Shown in pieces: positions 43,114 through 56,307 of a stretch of DNA of 64,000 nt. This stretch comes from Lysinibacter cavernae. Lineage in GTDB: Bacteria; Actinomycetota; Actinomycetes; Actinomycetales; Microbacteriaceae. Position 1 is the stretch's first letter. Each line of letters begins with the position of its first letter. The position numbers were made by a program, and so were the translations under genes. The notes beneath the pieces were generated by a model that was not told the origin of the DNA, did not search any database, and was given only the letters and a program-made list of their open reading frames with translations. The DNA is taken from positions 310,001 through 374,000 of the forward strand of contig NZ_JAAMOX010000001.1 in assembly GCF_011758565.1 (NCBI RefSeq), in the 5' to 3' direction.

Positions 43114-43158
43114 GTGAATACCACAGCAAGTTCTGCGCTCGAACGGGGCCGCTCATGA
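43114..43158 (+). CDS. possible 14-residue leader peptide coupled to cysteine desulfurase
   Basis: GTG at 43114 opens a frame encoding MNTTASSALERGRS that ends in TGA at 43156-43158, overlapping the cysteine desulfurase ATG as ATGA. The -10-like TAGGCT at 43101 would start the mRNA at or next to this GTG, and the main ATG has no Shine-Dalgarno sequence of its own (only GGGG about 8 bases up). Coupled translation from a leaderless mini-ORF is therefore plausible. There is no Cys or other run of codons that would suggest attenuation. Not experimentally supported here. Confidence 0.4.
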   Translation: MNTTASSALERGRS

Positions 43159-44336
43159 CCGTCTACCTCGACCACGCCGCCACAACACCAATGCGGCCAG
43201 ACGTGCTTGCCGCATACGTGGACGCGCTCGCCGTAGCTGGCAACCCGGCCTCCATCCACAGCCACGGGCAAGAAGCAAAGCGGCTGCTTGAAGAAGCGCG
43301 CGAACGCATCGCGGCAACGATCGGCTGCGAGGCAATCGAGATCGTATTTACCAGCGGGGGAACAGAATCCATCAACCTCGCAATCAAAGGCATGTGGTGG
43401 GCACGGCAAGCCGACCGGCCACGGCCACGAATGCTCATTGCCGGGGGAGAGCACCACGCAACAGTTGACGCAGCAGAATGGATGGCAGTCAGTGCAGGTG
43501 CCGTTGTTGAATGGCTTCCACTCGAGGCCGACGGAACCCTGCTTCCTGAGACGCTTCGTACGGCGCTCGCGGCGGATATCGGGTCCGACGGCGAAGACTC
43601 CGTAGCGCTCGTGAGCGTGCTGCTCGGAAACAACGAAGTTGGCACCATTCAACCGGTGGCACAGCTTTCGGCCGTCGCCGACACATTTGGGGTTCCGCTT
43701 CATGTGGATGCCGTTGCCGCGCTTGGATATATCCCCATTAATTTCCGTGCGCTCGGCGCGAGCACCATGAGCATTTCGGCCCACAAGATTGGTGGCCCCG
43801 TAGGCATCGGTGCGCTCGTGCTTGGCCGAACCGCCACCGTCGTTCCGCTGCAACACGGCGGCGGTCAGCAGCGCGGACGCTCGGGAACCCAGGACGTTGC
43901 CGGTGCGGTCGCATTCGCAGTTGCCGCCGAACACGCACACGCCGAACTCGACGTCTTCGCGGCCGACCTCGCGGCGCTGCGAGACAACCTGGTTGCTGGA
44001 GTGCGACGTGCGGTGCCAGAAGCCGTGCTCAGAGGTCCAGAACCTGGCGAACGCCGGCTGCCGGGAAACGCACACTTCACCTTCCCCGGCTGCGAGGGGG
44101 ACTCGCTGCTGTTCCTGTTGGACGCTGCCGGTATCTCTGCCTCAACGGGCTCCGCCTGCCAAGCCGGCGTGCCGGAGACCTCCCACGTGCTCACCGCGAT
44201 GGGTGTCCCCGAATCCGAGGCGAGGGGAGCCCTCCGGTTCACGCTGGGGCACGGCACAACGTCATCCGACGTTGAGGCGCTGATCGCGGCCCTGCCAGAT
44301 GCCTACGAACGTGCCCGCCAAGCAGGTATGGCCTAG
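43155..44336 (+). CDS. cysteine desulfurase (NifS/IscS type)
   Basis: PLP enzyme that moves sulfur from cysteine to a protein persulfide, 393 residues. Features: YLDHAATTPMRPDVL start, the FTSGGTESIN phosphate site, His101 in GGEHHATVD, the PLP Lys211 in SAHKIGGPVG, and the catalytic Cys335 in TGSACQAGVPE. It is of the class I loop type but short. mnmA lies downstream beyond a minus-strand gene, so the likely role is sulfur donor for tRNA thiolation, and perhaps Fe-S assembly. No iscU/sufU gene nearby. Confidence 0.94.
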   Translation: MTVYLDHAATTPMRPDVLAAYVDALAVAGNPASIHSHGQEAKRLLEEARERIAATIGCEAIEIVFTSGGTESINLAIKGMWWARQADRPRPRMLIAGGEHHATVDAAEWMAVSAGAVVEWLPLEADGTLLPETLRTALAADIGSDGEDSVALVSVLLGNNEVGTIQPVAQLSAVADTFGVPLHVDAVAALGYIPINFRALGASTMSISAHKIGGPVGIGALVLGRTATVVPLQHGGGQQRGRSGTQDVAGAVAFAVAAEHAHAELDVFAADLAALRDNLVAGVRRAVPEAVLRGPEPGERRLPGNAHFTFPGCEGDSLLFLLDAAGISASTGSACQAGVPETSHVLTAMGVPESEARGALRFTLGHGTTSSDVEALIAALPDAYERARQAGMA

Positions 44337-44354
44337 GGAGGAAGAGCCGCGCAG

Positions 44355-44984
44355 CTACGAGGGACGTACCGGCTGGCGCAGGACGGTTTTGAGCTTTTCT
44401 GGTGCGACCTTGCGAGGGTCGCCGAGATAGACCTCGTGGTGCAGCCCGTTAAACGTCAGGCCGTTTGCCGGCATGAACTCATTGTGCAGCCGGTCGAGGG
44501 TTGGAGCCTCGTCGTCGTATGACCCTGTGTGCAGAATCTGGGCGCAGAGGCCCTCGGTCAGCGTTTCGAAACGTAGCTGGTCGAGCGCGTCGAGCTTCTT
44601 CTTGGCCTTGGCTGCCGCGATACCTTCTGCAGCAAGATCGGCGGTGATCCAGTCTGGCTGCATGATCATCATGGTCCAACGCCAATCATCCTTTGCCCCT
44701 TTGGTGAAGGACGCGGGGTCGTCGGCAGTCCAAAGCCCTTCGAGCGGAGCAACCACGTAGTCTCGCCCGAGTAGTTTCTTGCTCGCAAACTTGATCGTGA
44801 AGGACGCCGCATACAGCGCCTCAACAGCGGAAATATAGGCCGGTGCCGTGTTTGGATTGCCCTCGCCGTCGATCATGAGATAGGCGACGGGCCCGAGTTC
44901 GACGAGCTCAAAGTCTTTTGCTGGCGCGGAGAAATAACGCTTGAGTTCTTTCTTCAGGTCAATTTTGGCTGGGGTTGAGGACAT
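44355..44984 (-). CDS. GyrI-like small-molecule-binding domain protein
   Basis: 209 residues, no signal peptide. The sequence fits the GyrI-like (SOUL/BmrR effector) fold: DFELVELGPVAYLMIDGEGNPN, DWRWTMMIMQPDWIT, and HNEFMPANGLTFNGLHHEVYLGDPR. These proteins bind cationic or hydrophobic ligands and some hydrolyse cyclopropane toxins; no DNA-binding domain is attached. GGAG precedes the ATG at 44984 by seven bases. It interrupts the cysteine desulfurase-mnmA pair on the opposite strand, which looks like a later insertion. Confidence 0.85.
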   Translation of the reverse strand: MSSTPAKIDLKKELKRYFSAPAKDFELVELGPVAYLMIDGEGNPNTAPAYISAVEALYAASFTIKFASKKLLGRDYVVAPLEGLWTADDPASFTKGAKDDWRWTMMIMQPDWITADLAAEGIAAAKAKKKLDALDQLRFETLTEGLCAQILHTGSYDDEAPTLDRLHNEFMPANGLTFNGLHHEVYLGDPRKVAPEKLKTVLRQPVRPS

Positions 44985-45057
44985 ACTGCAGCTCCAAAGA
45001 TGCGGGGGATTCTGGACCGAGAAACGTCAAGACGTTCCGACTGTCAGACTACGCGGT

Positions 45058-45063
45058 TAGGAT
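45058..45063 (+). promoter_or_regulatory. candidate -10 box (TAGGAT) of mnmA-ligA
   Basis: TAGGAT stands six bases before the mnmA GTG at 45070, with no ribosome binding site between. Confidence 0.35.
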
Positions 45064-45069
45064 TGTTGA

Positions 45070-48662
<3,593 letters not shown>

Positions 48663-48704
48663 AGCCCACCTGGCATCCATTGCCCGCACACCTCGGCAGC
48701 CATA

Positions 48705-48758
48705 CCAACAGAACGGCCCGTCTCTTCGCAATCGAGGAGACGGGCCGTTCTGCTGGTG
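48705..48758. terminator. bidirectional hairpin between ligA and DUF4190-type gene
   Basis: A 21-base stem with one mismatch (arms starting ACCAACAGAACGG) around a 12-base loop, centred between convergent genes. Confidence 0.8.
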
Positions 48759-48768
48759 AGACGTGAGG

Positions 48769-49491
48769 CTACGAGCCGCAGGTCACAATCTCGCCATTGA
48801 TTTCGATAAGGCCGGAGGGTGAGTCAGCGCATGCCTGAGCCACCTCGAGACCGAACGAGATGAGCATGATGATTATGATGACCTCGGCAATGATGACCAC
48901 AATCGACAGGATCAGACCGGCCAGCGCAAAGCCGTCAGCCTTGCCAGCCTTCTTTGACTGAACGAGACCGATGATGCTCAGAATCAGACCAACCACAGAG
49001 AACGGGATGGCAATGATCAGTCCGATGATACCCATCATGCGGCCAGGCTTGGTGCCCGTTGAAGCTGCCTGGTAGGGCTGCTGCGTGTTGCCATACTGCG
49101 ACGGCGGAACTGGCGGGGCATAGCCAACACCGGCAGGCTGCTGGCCGTATGGCTGCTGCCCCTGCTGAGGCTGCTGGGCCTGCTGATCTGCACCAAATCC
49201 TGGCGCCGCCGGGTATCCGGGAGCAGCATTTGCGGGAGCGGAAGGCTCGGTGTTGTACGCGGGAGCCGCATCAAACGACGGGGCAGACGGAGCAGCCGGC
49301 GGCTCTGTTGGAGCGGCAGGTGGTGCGGTTGGTGGCGCAGCGGGCGCGTTCGGGAACGCGGGCTCGCCTGGCGCCGGCGGAACTGGATCGCTCGCGGCAG
49401 GCGCGGGCGGAGGCGTCTGCCCGAAGTCTGGTTGGCTGGGGGGCGTGCTGCCGGGTGTTGGTTCGCCCTCGGGCGGTGTTGGCAGAGACAT
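48769..49491 (-). CDS. DUF4190-type membrane protein with Pro/Ala/Gln-rich head
   Basis: 240 residues. The first 150 are low-complexity Pro, Ala and Gln (repeats such as APPTAPPAAPTEPPAAP and QQAQQPQQGQQPYGQQP), then two close membrane helices (MGIIGLIIAIPFSVVGLILS and ALAGLILSIVVIIAEVIIII) and a short tail with two Cys. This is the DUF4190/small-membrane-protein architecture common in actinobacteria; function unknown, perhaps membrane or stress related. GAGAGG precedes the ATG at 49491. Confidence 0.8.
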   Translation of the reverse strand: MSLPTPPEGEPTPGSTPPSQPDFGQTPPPAPAASDPVPPAPGEPAFPNAPAAPPTAPPAAPTEPPAAPSAPSFDAAPAYNTEPSAPANAAPGYPAAPGFGADQQAQQPQQGQQPYGQQPAGVGYAPPVPPSQYGNTQQPYQAASTGTKPGRMMGIIGLIIAIPFSVVGLILSIIGLVQSKKAGKADGFALAGLILSIVVIIAEVIIIIMLISFGLEVAQACADSPSGLIEINGEIVTCGS

Positions 49492-49635
49492 AGTGACCTC
49501 TCAGTATTGGTAGCGCCAATCAGGGCTGATCAAGCGCAACGTGCGTTGCGGCGCTTCCACATCAAAATGATGCAGTTCGTTAAGAATAGGGCAATGCAAC
49601 GCGCATGGTCGAGGGCGCGGCGGGGTTGGGGCCGG

Positions 49636-49641
49636 TAGACT
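49636..49641 (+). promoter_or_regulatory. candidate -10 box (TAGACT) of gatCAB
   Basis: TAGACT 36 bases before the gatC ATG, which has a GGAG-type site, so this transcript would carry a short normal leader. Confidence 0.35.
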
Positions 49642-49677
49642 ATTTCTCATCCCTCGAACAAACGTCAGTGGAGAAGC

Positions 49678-50010
49678 ATGCCTGAAAACACATCAAGCCC
49701 CGAGACCGCCGCGGAGATTACTCCAGCGGTGGTTCGCCACCTCTCAGAGTTGGCAAAAATTCAGCTTGACGAACACGAGATTGAGCGCCTCACGGCCGAC
49801 CTCTCGCAGATCGTCAGCAATATTGCCAAGGTGAGCGAGGTGGCAACGCCGGATGTTCCCGCGACGAGCCACCCCATCCCGCTGTCGAACGTGTTCCGCC
49901 CCGACGTGGTTGGTGACAACGTGTTGACGGCAGAGCAAGCACTGTCTGGCGCGCCGGAGCACCACGACAACCTGTTTGTGGTTTCGGCGATTCTTGGGGA
50001 GGAACAGTAA
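49678..50010 (+). CDS. gatC: Asp-tRNA(Asn)/Glu-tRNA(Gln) amidotransferase subunit C
   Basis: 110 residues, slightly longer than usual. It wraps around GatA and stabilises the GatCAB complex. Conserved [24 protein letters not shown] and [14 protein letters not shown]. Stop overlaps the gatA ATG by one base (TAATG). First gene of the operon. Confidence 0.96.
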   Translation: MPENTSSPETAAEITPAVVRHLSELAKIQLDEHEIERLTADLSQIVSNIAKVSEVATPDVPATSHPIPLSNVFRPDVVGDNVLTAEQALSGAPEHHDNLFVVSAILGEEQ

Positions 50011-51563
50011 TGAGTGCAACAGAACTTACGCACCTGAGTGCGGCCGAACTGTCGGCGAAGCTTACGGCTGGCGAGGTCTCGGCTGCTGAGGTCACCGAGG
50101 CGCACCTCAAGCGCATCGCAGACGTTGAGCCTCACGTCCACGCCTTTCTGTATGTCAACGAGCAGGCCGCCGCGGTTGCAGCCGACATCGACGCCCGCCG
50201 CGCGGCTGGCGAAGAGCTTGGCCCGCTGGCCGGTGTGCCGCTCGCCATCAAGGATGTGCTCGTGACAACCGACATGCCGTCAACAAGCGGCTCAAAGATT
50301 CTTGAGGGCTGGATGTCGCCCTACGACGCGACCGTCGTGTCTCGTTCGCGCGCAGCAGGCCTCGTGCCCCTCGGCAAGACCAACATGGACGAATTTGCCA
50401 TGGGCTCAAGCACCGAGCATTCCGCGTATGGCCCAACCCACAACCCGTGGGCGCTCGACCGCATCCCCGGTGGCTCCGGTGGCGGCTCGGCCGCAGCCGT
50501 TGCAGCGTTTGAGGCACCGTTTGCCCTCGGCAGCGACACCGGTGGGTCCATCCGCCAGCCGGCGCACGTGACGGGAACCGTTGGCGTGAAGCCAACCTAC
50601 GGAGCCGTCAGTCGCTACGGAGCCATCGCGCTTGCGTCGTCGCTCGACCAGGTTGGCCCGTGCTCGCGCAGCGTGCTTGACGCCGGCCTTCTGCAAGACG
50701 TTATTGGTGGTCACGACCACCACGATTCAACCTCCCTCAAGGACGCCTGGCCATCGATGGCCGCAGCGGCCCGCGAGGGAGCGACAGGCGAAGTGCTCAA
50801 GGGGCTCCGGGTCGGTGTGGTGAAGCAGCTCCAGGGCGACGGCATCCAGGCCGGCGTAGCGCAGCGCTTCAGCGAATCGCTGGCGCTGTTGCAGGCTCAG
50901 GGCGCCGAGATCGTTGAGATCGATGCGCCTCACTTTGAATATGCGGTTGCCGCGTACTACCTCATCCTTCCTGCCGAGGCATCGAGCAACCTTGCGAAGT
51001 TCGACTCCGTGCGCTTTGGCCTCCGTGTGACGCCAGAGGGCGGCGGAACGGTTGAACAGGTTATGGCGGCGACCCGCGAGGCCGGTTTTGGCCCAGAGGT
51101 GAAGCGACGCATCATCCTTGGCACCTACGCGCTTAGCGCCGGCTACTACGACGCCTACTACGGCAGCGCGCAGAAGGTCCGCACCCTCATCCAGCGCGAC
51201 TTCGCCTCTGCCTTTGCGCAGGTCGACGTCATCGCCAGCCCGAGCGCGCCTACCACGGCGTTTAAGCTTGGCGAAAAGGTCGATGACCCGATGGCTATGT
51301 ACCTCAACGACATCACCACGATTCCGGCTAACCTCGCCGGCATCCCAGGCATCAGCGTGCCAAACGGCCTCGCGCCTGAGGACGGGCTGCCGGTCGGCAT
51401 CCAGTTCATGGCACCTGCCTGCGAAGACGCACGCCTGTACCGCGTTGGTGCGGCACTCGAAGCGCTTGTTGAAGCCGAGTGGGGCGGCCCGCTCTGGGCA
51501 AAGTCGCCGCTGCTCACCGCAGCAGGGCTCTCCGATACTTCTTTGACCGCCGGAAGGGCGTGA
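50010..51563 (+). CDS. gatA: Asp-tRNA(Asn)/Glu-tRNA(Gln) amidotransferase subunit A
   Basis: Amidase-signature subunit that releases ammonia from glutamine, 517 residues. The Ser-cisSer-Lys site is seen in LAIKDVL (Lys), [13 protein letters not shown] and [12 protein letters not shown] (Ser nucleophile region). The rest follows the family ([49 protein letters not shown]). Four bases separate it from gatB. Its presence implies indirect Gln-tRNA and possibly Asn-tRNA synthesis. Confidence 0.97.
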   Translation: MSATELTHLSAAELSAKLTAGEVSAAEVTEAHLKRIADVEPHVHAFLYVNEQAAAVAADIDARRAAGEELGPLAGVPLAIKDVLVTTDMPSTSGSKILEGWMSPYDATVVSRSRAAGLVPLGKTNMDEFAMGSSTEHSAYGPTHNPWALDRIPGGSGGGSAAAVAAFEAPFALGSDTGGSIRQPAHVTGTVGVKPTYGAVSRYGAIALASSLDQVGPCSRSVLDAGLLQDVIGGHDHHDSTSLKDAWPSMAAAAREGATGEVLKGLRVGVVKQLQGDGIQAGVAQRFSESLALLQAQGAEIVEIDAPHFEYAVAAYYLILPAEASSNLAKFDSVRFGLRVTPEGGGTVEQVMAATREAGFGPEVKRRIILGTYALSAGYYDAYYGSAQKVRTLIQRDFASAFAQVDVIASPSAPTTAFKLGEKVDDPMAMYLNDITTIPANLAGIPGISVPNGLAPEDGLPVGIQFMAPACEDARLYRVGAALEALVEAEWGGPLWAKSPLLTAAGLSDTSLTAGRA

Positions 51564-51567
51564 ATTC

Positions 51568-53067
51568 ATGGCTAAAGCAAAATTGATGGACTTTGAGAAG
51601 GCGCTCGAACTCTTTGAGCCGGTATTCGGTCTTGAGGTTCACGTTGAGCTCAACACCGAAACCAAGATGTTCTCGGCAGCCCCAAACAACTTTGGTGCCG
51701 CCCCGAACACGAACCTGACCCCGGTGTGCCTTGGCCTGCCAGGGTCGCTTCCCGTGGTCAACGAGCAGGCGATTCGCTACTCGATTAGCCTCGGCCTTGC
51801 GCTCGGCTGTTCCATTGCCGAGAGCTCTCGCTTCGCCCGCAAGAACTACTTCTACCCTGACATGGCGAAGAACTACCAGATCTCGCAGTACGACGAGCCA
51901 ATCGCCTACGAGGGCGAGGTTGAGGTTGAGCTGGCCAGCGGCCGTATCATCAACATCCCCATCGAGCGGGCACACATGGAGGAGGACGCCGGCAAGCTCA
52001 CGCACGTTGGTGGTTCGACCGGTCGCATCCAGGGAGCCGAGTACTCGATGGTTGACTACAACCGTGCAGGCGTTCCGCTCGTTGAGATCGTGACGCACCC
52101 GGTGTTTGGTGGCGAGCACGATACTCCCGAGATCTGCAAGATGTATGTTTCGGTCATCCGCGACATCGTGCTTGGCCTCGGCATTTCGGATGCCCGCATG
52201 GAGCGTGGCAACCTGCGCTGCGACGCCAACGTGTCGCTTCGCCCGCGCGGCAGCGAAACGCTTGGCACCCGCACGGAGACAAAGAACGTGAACTCGCTGC
52301 GTTCGGTCGAGCGCGCGGTCCGCTACGAGATCCAGCGCCAGGCGCAGATCCTCGCCGACGGCGGCAGCATCACCCAGGAAACGCGCCACTGGCACGAAGA
52401 CACCGGCGAAACGTCGGCCGGACGCCCGAAGTCTGACGCCGACGACTACCGCTACTTCCCAGAGCCAGACCTGCTGCCGGTCACCCCGACGCTCGAGCTC
52501 ATTGAGGAACTGCGTGCCGCGCTGCCAGAGGCACCAACGGTTCGTTACCGCCGCCTCAAGGGCGAGTGGGGCTTTACCGACCTTGAGTTCCAGGACATCC
52601 AGAACTCTGGTCTGCTCACCGAGGTTTCGGCAACGGTCGCAGCCGGCGCTACCCCTCAGGCAGCTCGCAAGTGGTGGACCGGTGAGATCGCCCGTGTTGC
52701 CAATCAGCAGGGTGTCGACTCGAACTCTCTCGTGTCGGCCGAGAACGTCGCCGCGCTGGCCAAGCTGGTCGAGGCGGGAACCCTCACCGATAAGCTCGCA
52801 CGCCAGGTACTCGAAGGCGTTATTGCCGGTGAGGGAGCCCCGCAAGAGGTTGTGGATGCTCGCGGACTTGCCGTGGTGTCGGACGACGGCGCGCTGATCG
52901 CGGCCATCGACGAGGCACTCGCCGCGCAGCCCGACGTGCTCGAAAAGATCCGCGACGGCAAGGTTCAGGCCGCCGGCGCAGTGATCGGTGCGGTCATGAA
53001 GGCAATGCGTGGCCAGGCGGACGCTGCGCGCGTACGCGAACTCGTGCTGGAACGCGCCAAGGCCTAA
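51568..53067 (+). CDS. gatB: Asp-tRNA(Asn)/Glu-tRNA(Gln) amidotransferase subunit B
   Basis: Binds the misacylated tRNA and activates its side-chain carboxylate with ATP, 499 residues. Conserved [54 protein letters not shown] and [19 protein letters not shown]-terminal YqeY-like tail domain complete. Last gene of gatCAB; a long palindrome follows at once. Confidence 0.97.
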   Translation: MAKAKLMDFEKALELFEPVFGLEVHVELNTETKMFSAAPNNFGAAPNTNLTPVCLGLPGSLPVVNEQAIRYSISLGLALGCSIAESSRFARKNYFYPDMAKNYQISQYDEPIAYEGEVEVELASGRIINIPIERAHMEEDAGKLTHVGGSTGRIQGAEYSMVDYNRAGVPLVEIVTHPVFGGEHDTPEICKMYVSVIRDIVLGLGISDARMERGNLRCDANVSLRPRGSETLGTRTETKNVNSLRSVERAVRYEIQRQAQILADGGSITQETRHWHEDTGETSAGRPKSDADDYRYFPEPDLLPVTPTLELIEELRAALPEAPTVRYRRLKGEWGFTDLEFQDIQNSGLLTEVSATVAAGATPQAARKWWTGEIARVANQQGVDSNSLVSAENVAALAKLVEAGTLTDKLARQVLEGVIAGEGAPQEVVDARGLAVVSDDGALIAAIDEALAAQPDVLEKIRDGKVQAAGAVIGAVMKAMRGQADAARVRELVLERAKA

Positions 53068-53077
53068 CTCCTCCTAC

Positions 53078-53153
53078 CCGCTCGTGGGGCGCATTCGCGC
53101 TCGTGAGGCGCGAAAATATGCGCCCCACGAGCGAGAATGCGCCCCACGAGCGG
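53078..53153. repeat. dispersed intergenic palindrome family B, copy 1
   Basis: Arms 53078-53111 and 53120-53153 pair at 32 of 34 positions around an 8-base loop (GAAAATAT). Each arm is itself built from two near copies of CGCTCGTGGGGCGCATT. A related element is at 58149-58208. Sits between convergent genes and may also end transcription. Confidence 0.8.
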
Positions 53154-53156
53154 TTG

Positions 53157-53939
53157 CTAGGCGTCTCTGCGGATGAAGAGCAGCCCGCCTGTGGCGATCG
53201 CTACGAGTGCCCAGGCCGCCAGCACGAGCCCGCCAAACGGATGATGTGCGGATGCGTCGTGCAAGTACAGCTGGGACCCCGCGGTATCCGGCAACCACTT
53301 GGCGACCCCAGGCGCTGCCGAGAGCAGCGGGGAGAGAATGAGCACGAGGCTGAGCAAGCCGATCAGGGCCGGAACAAGCTGACGCAGCGCAAGCGCACTC
53401 CCGAACGCGAACATGCCGATGAGGGCGAGGTAGAGCCATGCTCCCGCAACCCGTTGAAGAATCTCCTCGGTGACGAAGCTTCCGAGCGGTGGGCCATTAT
53501 CGAAAGCTATCGAGCCAACGATCCCGGCACCGCACAGGCCACCGAGCATCGCGGCAGTTGCCCCGAGCGCGACAGCTGCCGAGGCAATAATGAGCTTGGC
53601 CCCGAGCAGAATCCCTCGCCGTGGCACGGCCAGTAGTGTGGTCCGGATGACGGGGCTTGCAACGTCGGGAATGATCACGAAGATACCGATGAGCACTGCG
53701 ACAACCTGCAGGAACGTCATCGCCCCGAGCACTGCATCGACAAGCTCCGCTGCCGTGGGTGAGGTCGCGGTGATCTTGCCAGTCATCGGGTCGGTCACGG
53801 TGCCAAACGCGTAGACGGCCCCAAGCAGCGCAGCGGCGACGATCGCACCGAGCATCGTGGCCGGGAGGACACGGAGCGAAATTGTCTTACTCCACTCGGC
53901 AGCAATCGCCCGACCGAGGGCGGTAGCTCGCCGGTCCAT
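53157..53939 (-). CDS. ABC-2 type transporter permease (second)
   Basis: 260 residues from the ATG at 53939; a frame-open ATG at 53984 that overlaps the preceding stop would add 15 residues. Six hydrophobic segments, starting with AAEWSKTISLRVLPATM typical of ABC-2 permeases after a short basic head, and a SPVIRTTLLAVPRRG cytoplasmic loop. It is related to the upstream permease (shared KWLPDTAGSQ / AWLPDAAGTQ and ending RDA), so the exporter is probably a heterodimer from a duplication. The ATPase is two genes upstream. Confidence 0.85.
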   Translation of the reverse strand: MDRRATALGRAIAAEWSKTISLRVLPATMLGAIVAAALLGAVYAFGTVTDPMTGKITATSPTAAELVDAVLGAMTFLQVVAVLIGIFVIIPDVASPVIRTTLLAVPRRGILLGAKLIIASAAVALGATAAMLGGLCGAGIVGSIAFDNGPPLGSFVTEEILQRVAGAWLYLALIGMFAFGSALALRQLVPALIGLLSLVLILSPLLSAAPGVAKWLPDTAGSQLYLHDASAHHPFGGLVLAAWALVAIATGGLLFIRRDA

Positions 53940-53976
53940 ATCGTTTCCGCGGCACACCGCGGCGTCCGCAGCCGGG

Positions 53977-54837
53977 CTAGGCATCACGCTTGGCGAACCG
54001 CATCGCCGCCACGGCAAGCAGCGTCACCGTCCAAACGGCCATCACGAGGCCTCCGGTAACCGGCTCGAGCGTGAACTCCGAGAGCTTCATCGCGCCGGGG
54101 AGCATCTGCGTTCCGGCCGCATCCGGTAACCAAGCCGCAACAGCGGGGGCAACCAGGTTAACGAGGAACGAGAACGGAACAACCGAGCTGTTCACGATCA
54201 AAACGATGAGTGCAACGGTCCCGCTCCGCAGCAGGGTGGTTACCGCGAGTCCGATAAGCGAGGTGAACACCGCAAAGAGGGGAAGGCCAACCCAGCCCCA
54301 GCCGATGTAGGCTGCGCTCTCGGCGAAGCTGTACCCGTGCTTGCCAAGGATGAGCTGGCCGAGCGCGACAGACAGCGGCAGCACCACCGCACACACCGAG
54401 AGCCCGATGATCGAGACGACGACGGTTTTTGCGAGGACGGGCATCCACCTGCGTGGCGTTGCGAGCAGGGACGTGGTGAGCTGGCGACCGCCGCCAACTT
54501 CGTTGCTGCTGCGCGTGAATTCGCTGCTCATCACGGTGACCCCGCAGACGATGAGGCCGATTACTATGGGCACAAATTCAAAACCCGCGTCGCGGAGGTC
54601 CCAGCCGTCGGCTAAGAACTCGTCGGCAATCCCACGATCAACCATGTTGCGGTAGGTCGTGCTGTTGACGATGGCGAGCGCGAGCGTACCAAACGCCGCA
54701 ATGCCGATCGCCACTGAGGTTGAACGGAGGCCAAACGCCTTGCGAAACTCGGCACGGATGGCCCTTGCCAAGGTTGCATCCCTCTGGCTAGCCGCATTCG
54801 ATCGCGGGAGAAACTGCTGTTGCAGGCGCACGCTCAT
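53977..54837 (-). CDS. ABC-2 type transporter permease (first)
   Basis: 286 residues, soluble head of about 35, then six membrane segments. IRAEFRKAFGLRSTSVAI and SSEFTRSS...LLATPRRWMPVLAK match ABC-2 permeases of the bacitracin/lantibiotic-resistance kind. Its ATG overlaps the ATPase stop (ATGA). Works with the ATPase and the sister permease; substrate unknown, but the adjacent two-component system suggests a drug or cell-envelope stress exporter. Confidence 0.88.
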   Translation of the reverse strand: MSVRLQQQFLPRSNAASQRDATLARAIRAEFRKAFGLRSTSVAIGIAAFGTLALAIVNSTTYRNMVDRGIADEFLADGWDLRDAGFEFVPIVIGLIVCGVTVMSSEFTRSSNEVGGGRQLTTSLLATPRRWMPVLAKTVVVSIIGLSVCAVVLPLSVALGQLILGKHGYSFAESAAYIGWGWVGLPLFAVFTSLIGLAVTTLLRSGTVALIVLIVNSSVVPFSFLVNLVAPAVAAWLPDAAGTQMLPGAMKLSEFTLEPVTGGLVMAVWTVTLLAVAAMRFAKRDA

Positions 54838-55535
54838 TTGGTCGCTCCCGTCAGCGCAAAAAACGCATCTTCGAGGGATGGAAATCCAGCAGTTATCGCG
54901 GTGACCGTCCCCGACTCTACGACCTTGCCACCGTGAATGATCACAAGATCGTCTGCCGTTTCCTCCATTTCACCCATGAGATGGCTCGACAGCAAGACGG
55001 TTTTCCCCTCGGCTGCGAAGTTTTTGAGAAAGGTACGAATCCACCGGATGCCGTCGGGGTCAAGCCCGTTCACGGGTTCGTCAAGCACTAGTACTGACGG
55101 ATTTCCGAGCAGCGCCGTCGCGAGTCCGAGGCGCTGACCCATCCCAAGCGAAAACGTCCCGATGCGTTTTTTGGCAACCGTCGACAGGCTCACCAGCTCA
55201 AGGACTTCGGAGACCCTCGTGAGCGGGATGCCATTACTCTTGGCAACCCAGGTGAGATGCCCACGTGCCGTTCGACCCCTGTGCGCCCCGCTGCCGTCGA
55301 GGAGCGCGCCAACCGTCCTGAGCGGGCTGCGGAGGTCGCGGTACGCGACGCCGTTGATGGTCGCGACTCCGGCATCGGCCCGGTCGAGCCCAAGCAGGAT
55401 ACGAAGGGTTGACGATTTTCCCGCGCCGTTCGGCCCAAGAAAGCCGGTGACCCGACCGGGGCCAGCGGTAAAACTCACGTCACTGATCGAGGGCGTGCCC
55501 TTATGGCTCTTGCTGAGATGTTGGATGCTGATCAT
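54834..55535 (-). CDS. ABC transporter ATP-binding protein
   Basis: 233 residues, one nucleotide-binding domain. Walker A GPNGAGKSST, signature FSLGMGQRLGLA (LGMGQ form typical of ABC-2 drug exporters), Walker B LVLDEPVNGLD and the switch His in SSHLMGEM. First gene of the ATPase-permease-permease set, coupled by ATGA to the next. It lies 73 bases from the response regulator and points the same way, so the whole 55-57.5 kb block may be read together. Confidence 0.94.
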   Translation of the reverse strand: MISIQHLSKSHKGTPSISDVSFTAGPGRVTGFLGPNGAGKSSTLRILLGLDRADAGVATINGVAYRDLRSPLRTVGALLDGSGAHRGRTARGHLTWVAKSNGIPLTRVSEVLELVSLSTVAKKRIGTFSLGMGQRLGLATALLGNPSVLVLDEPVNGLDPDGIRWIRTFLKNFAAEGKTVLLSSHLMGEMEETADDLVIIHGGKVVESGTVTAITAGFPSLEDAFFALTGATK

Positions 55536-55608
55536 GCCTTAAGCCTCGCAGCGACGGGTCGCTCTCGGCATCGGCCAAAGGTTGACAGTTGCCGCCTGAG
55601 AATGGGAT

Positions 55609-56307
55609 CTAGCTCAGCCGGATGAACCCAGTCTCGTACGCAAGAATCACGAGTTGGGTGCGGTCGCGCACACCGAGTTTGAGAAACAGTCGGCTGAGAT
55701 AGGTTTTGACGGTTGCCCTGCTCAAGAACAAGTGAGCCGCAATCTCGTCGTTGGAAAGCCCGGTTGCGATTGCTCGCACGACCTCCTGTTCTCGCTCGGT
55801 GAGCCCATCAAACTCGGTGGCGAGCGATAGGGCCTGCGGCGGTCGCGCGGCAAAATCAGTGAGTAGGCGGCGTGTGACCTCTGGCGCGAGCATGGCTTCG
55901 CCGTCTCTGACCGCGTGGATTGCCCTCACGATGTCGGCTGCCGGCGCATTCTTGAGTAGGAACCCGGATGCGCCTGCCCTGAGTGCCTCGTAGACATATT
56001 CGTCGTGGTCGAAGGTCGTGAGGATGATGACGCGCACATCCGTTCTGCGCTCGAGGATACGTTTGGTTGCCTCGATCCCGTCAAGTGCCGGCATCCGGAT
56101 ATCCATGAGCACGATCGCGGCCGCATCCTGCTGCTCGGAGCCGGGGGCAGCACTGCCGAGCGCATGAGCCCCACAAAAATGGGCGACGGCCGCTGCCCCG
56201 TTTGCGGCTTCTCCCGCATCCCTCAGGAGGGGATCGCCCCGAACCAGATCGCGGAGGGCGGCCCTGATGGATGCTTGGTCATCAACGATAAAGACGGGTG
56301 TACTCAC
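55609..56307 (-). CDS. NarL/LuxR-family response regulator
   Basis: 232 residues. Receiver domain with Asp9-Asp10, phosphoacceptor Asp69 in VLMDIRMPALDG and Lys in GFLLKNA; C-terminal LuxR helix-turn-helix LTEREQEVVRAIATGLSNDEIA. An extra Ala/Gly-rich loop (about residues 46-64) lengthens the receiver between beta-strands 2 and 3. I start at the GTG at 56307, which overlaps the kinase stop (GTGA). It most likely controls the adjacent ABC exporter. Confidence 0.93.
   Translation of the reverse strand: MSTPVFIVDDQASIRAALRDLVRGDPLLRDAGEAANGAAAVAHFCGAHALGSAAPGSEQQDAAAIVLMDIRMPALDGIEATKRILERRTDVRVIILTTFDHDEYVYEALRAGASGFLLKNAPAADIVRAIHAVRDGEAMLAPEVTRRLLTDFAARPPQALSLATEFDGLTEREQEVVRAIATGLSNDEIAAHLFLSRATVKTYLSRLFLKLGVRDRTQLVILAYETGFIRLS

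Noticed and set aside
43062-44075. 337-residue minus-strand frame over the cysteine desulfurase gene
   Set aside because: The plus-strand product has all NifS catalytic residues; the minus-strand one shows no motif.
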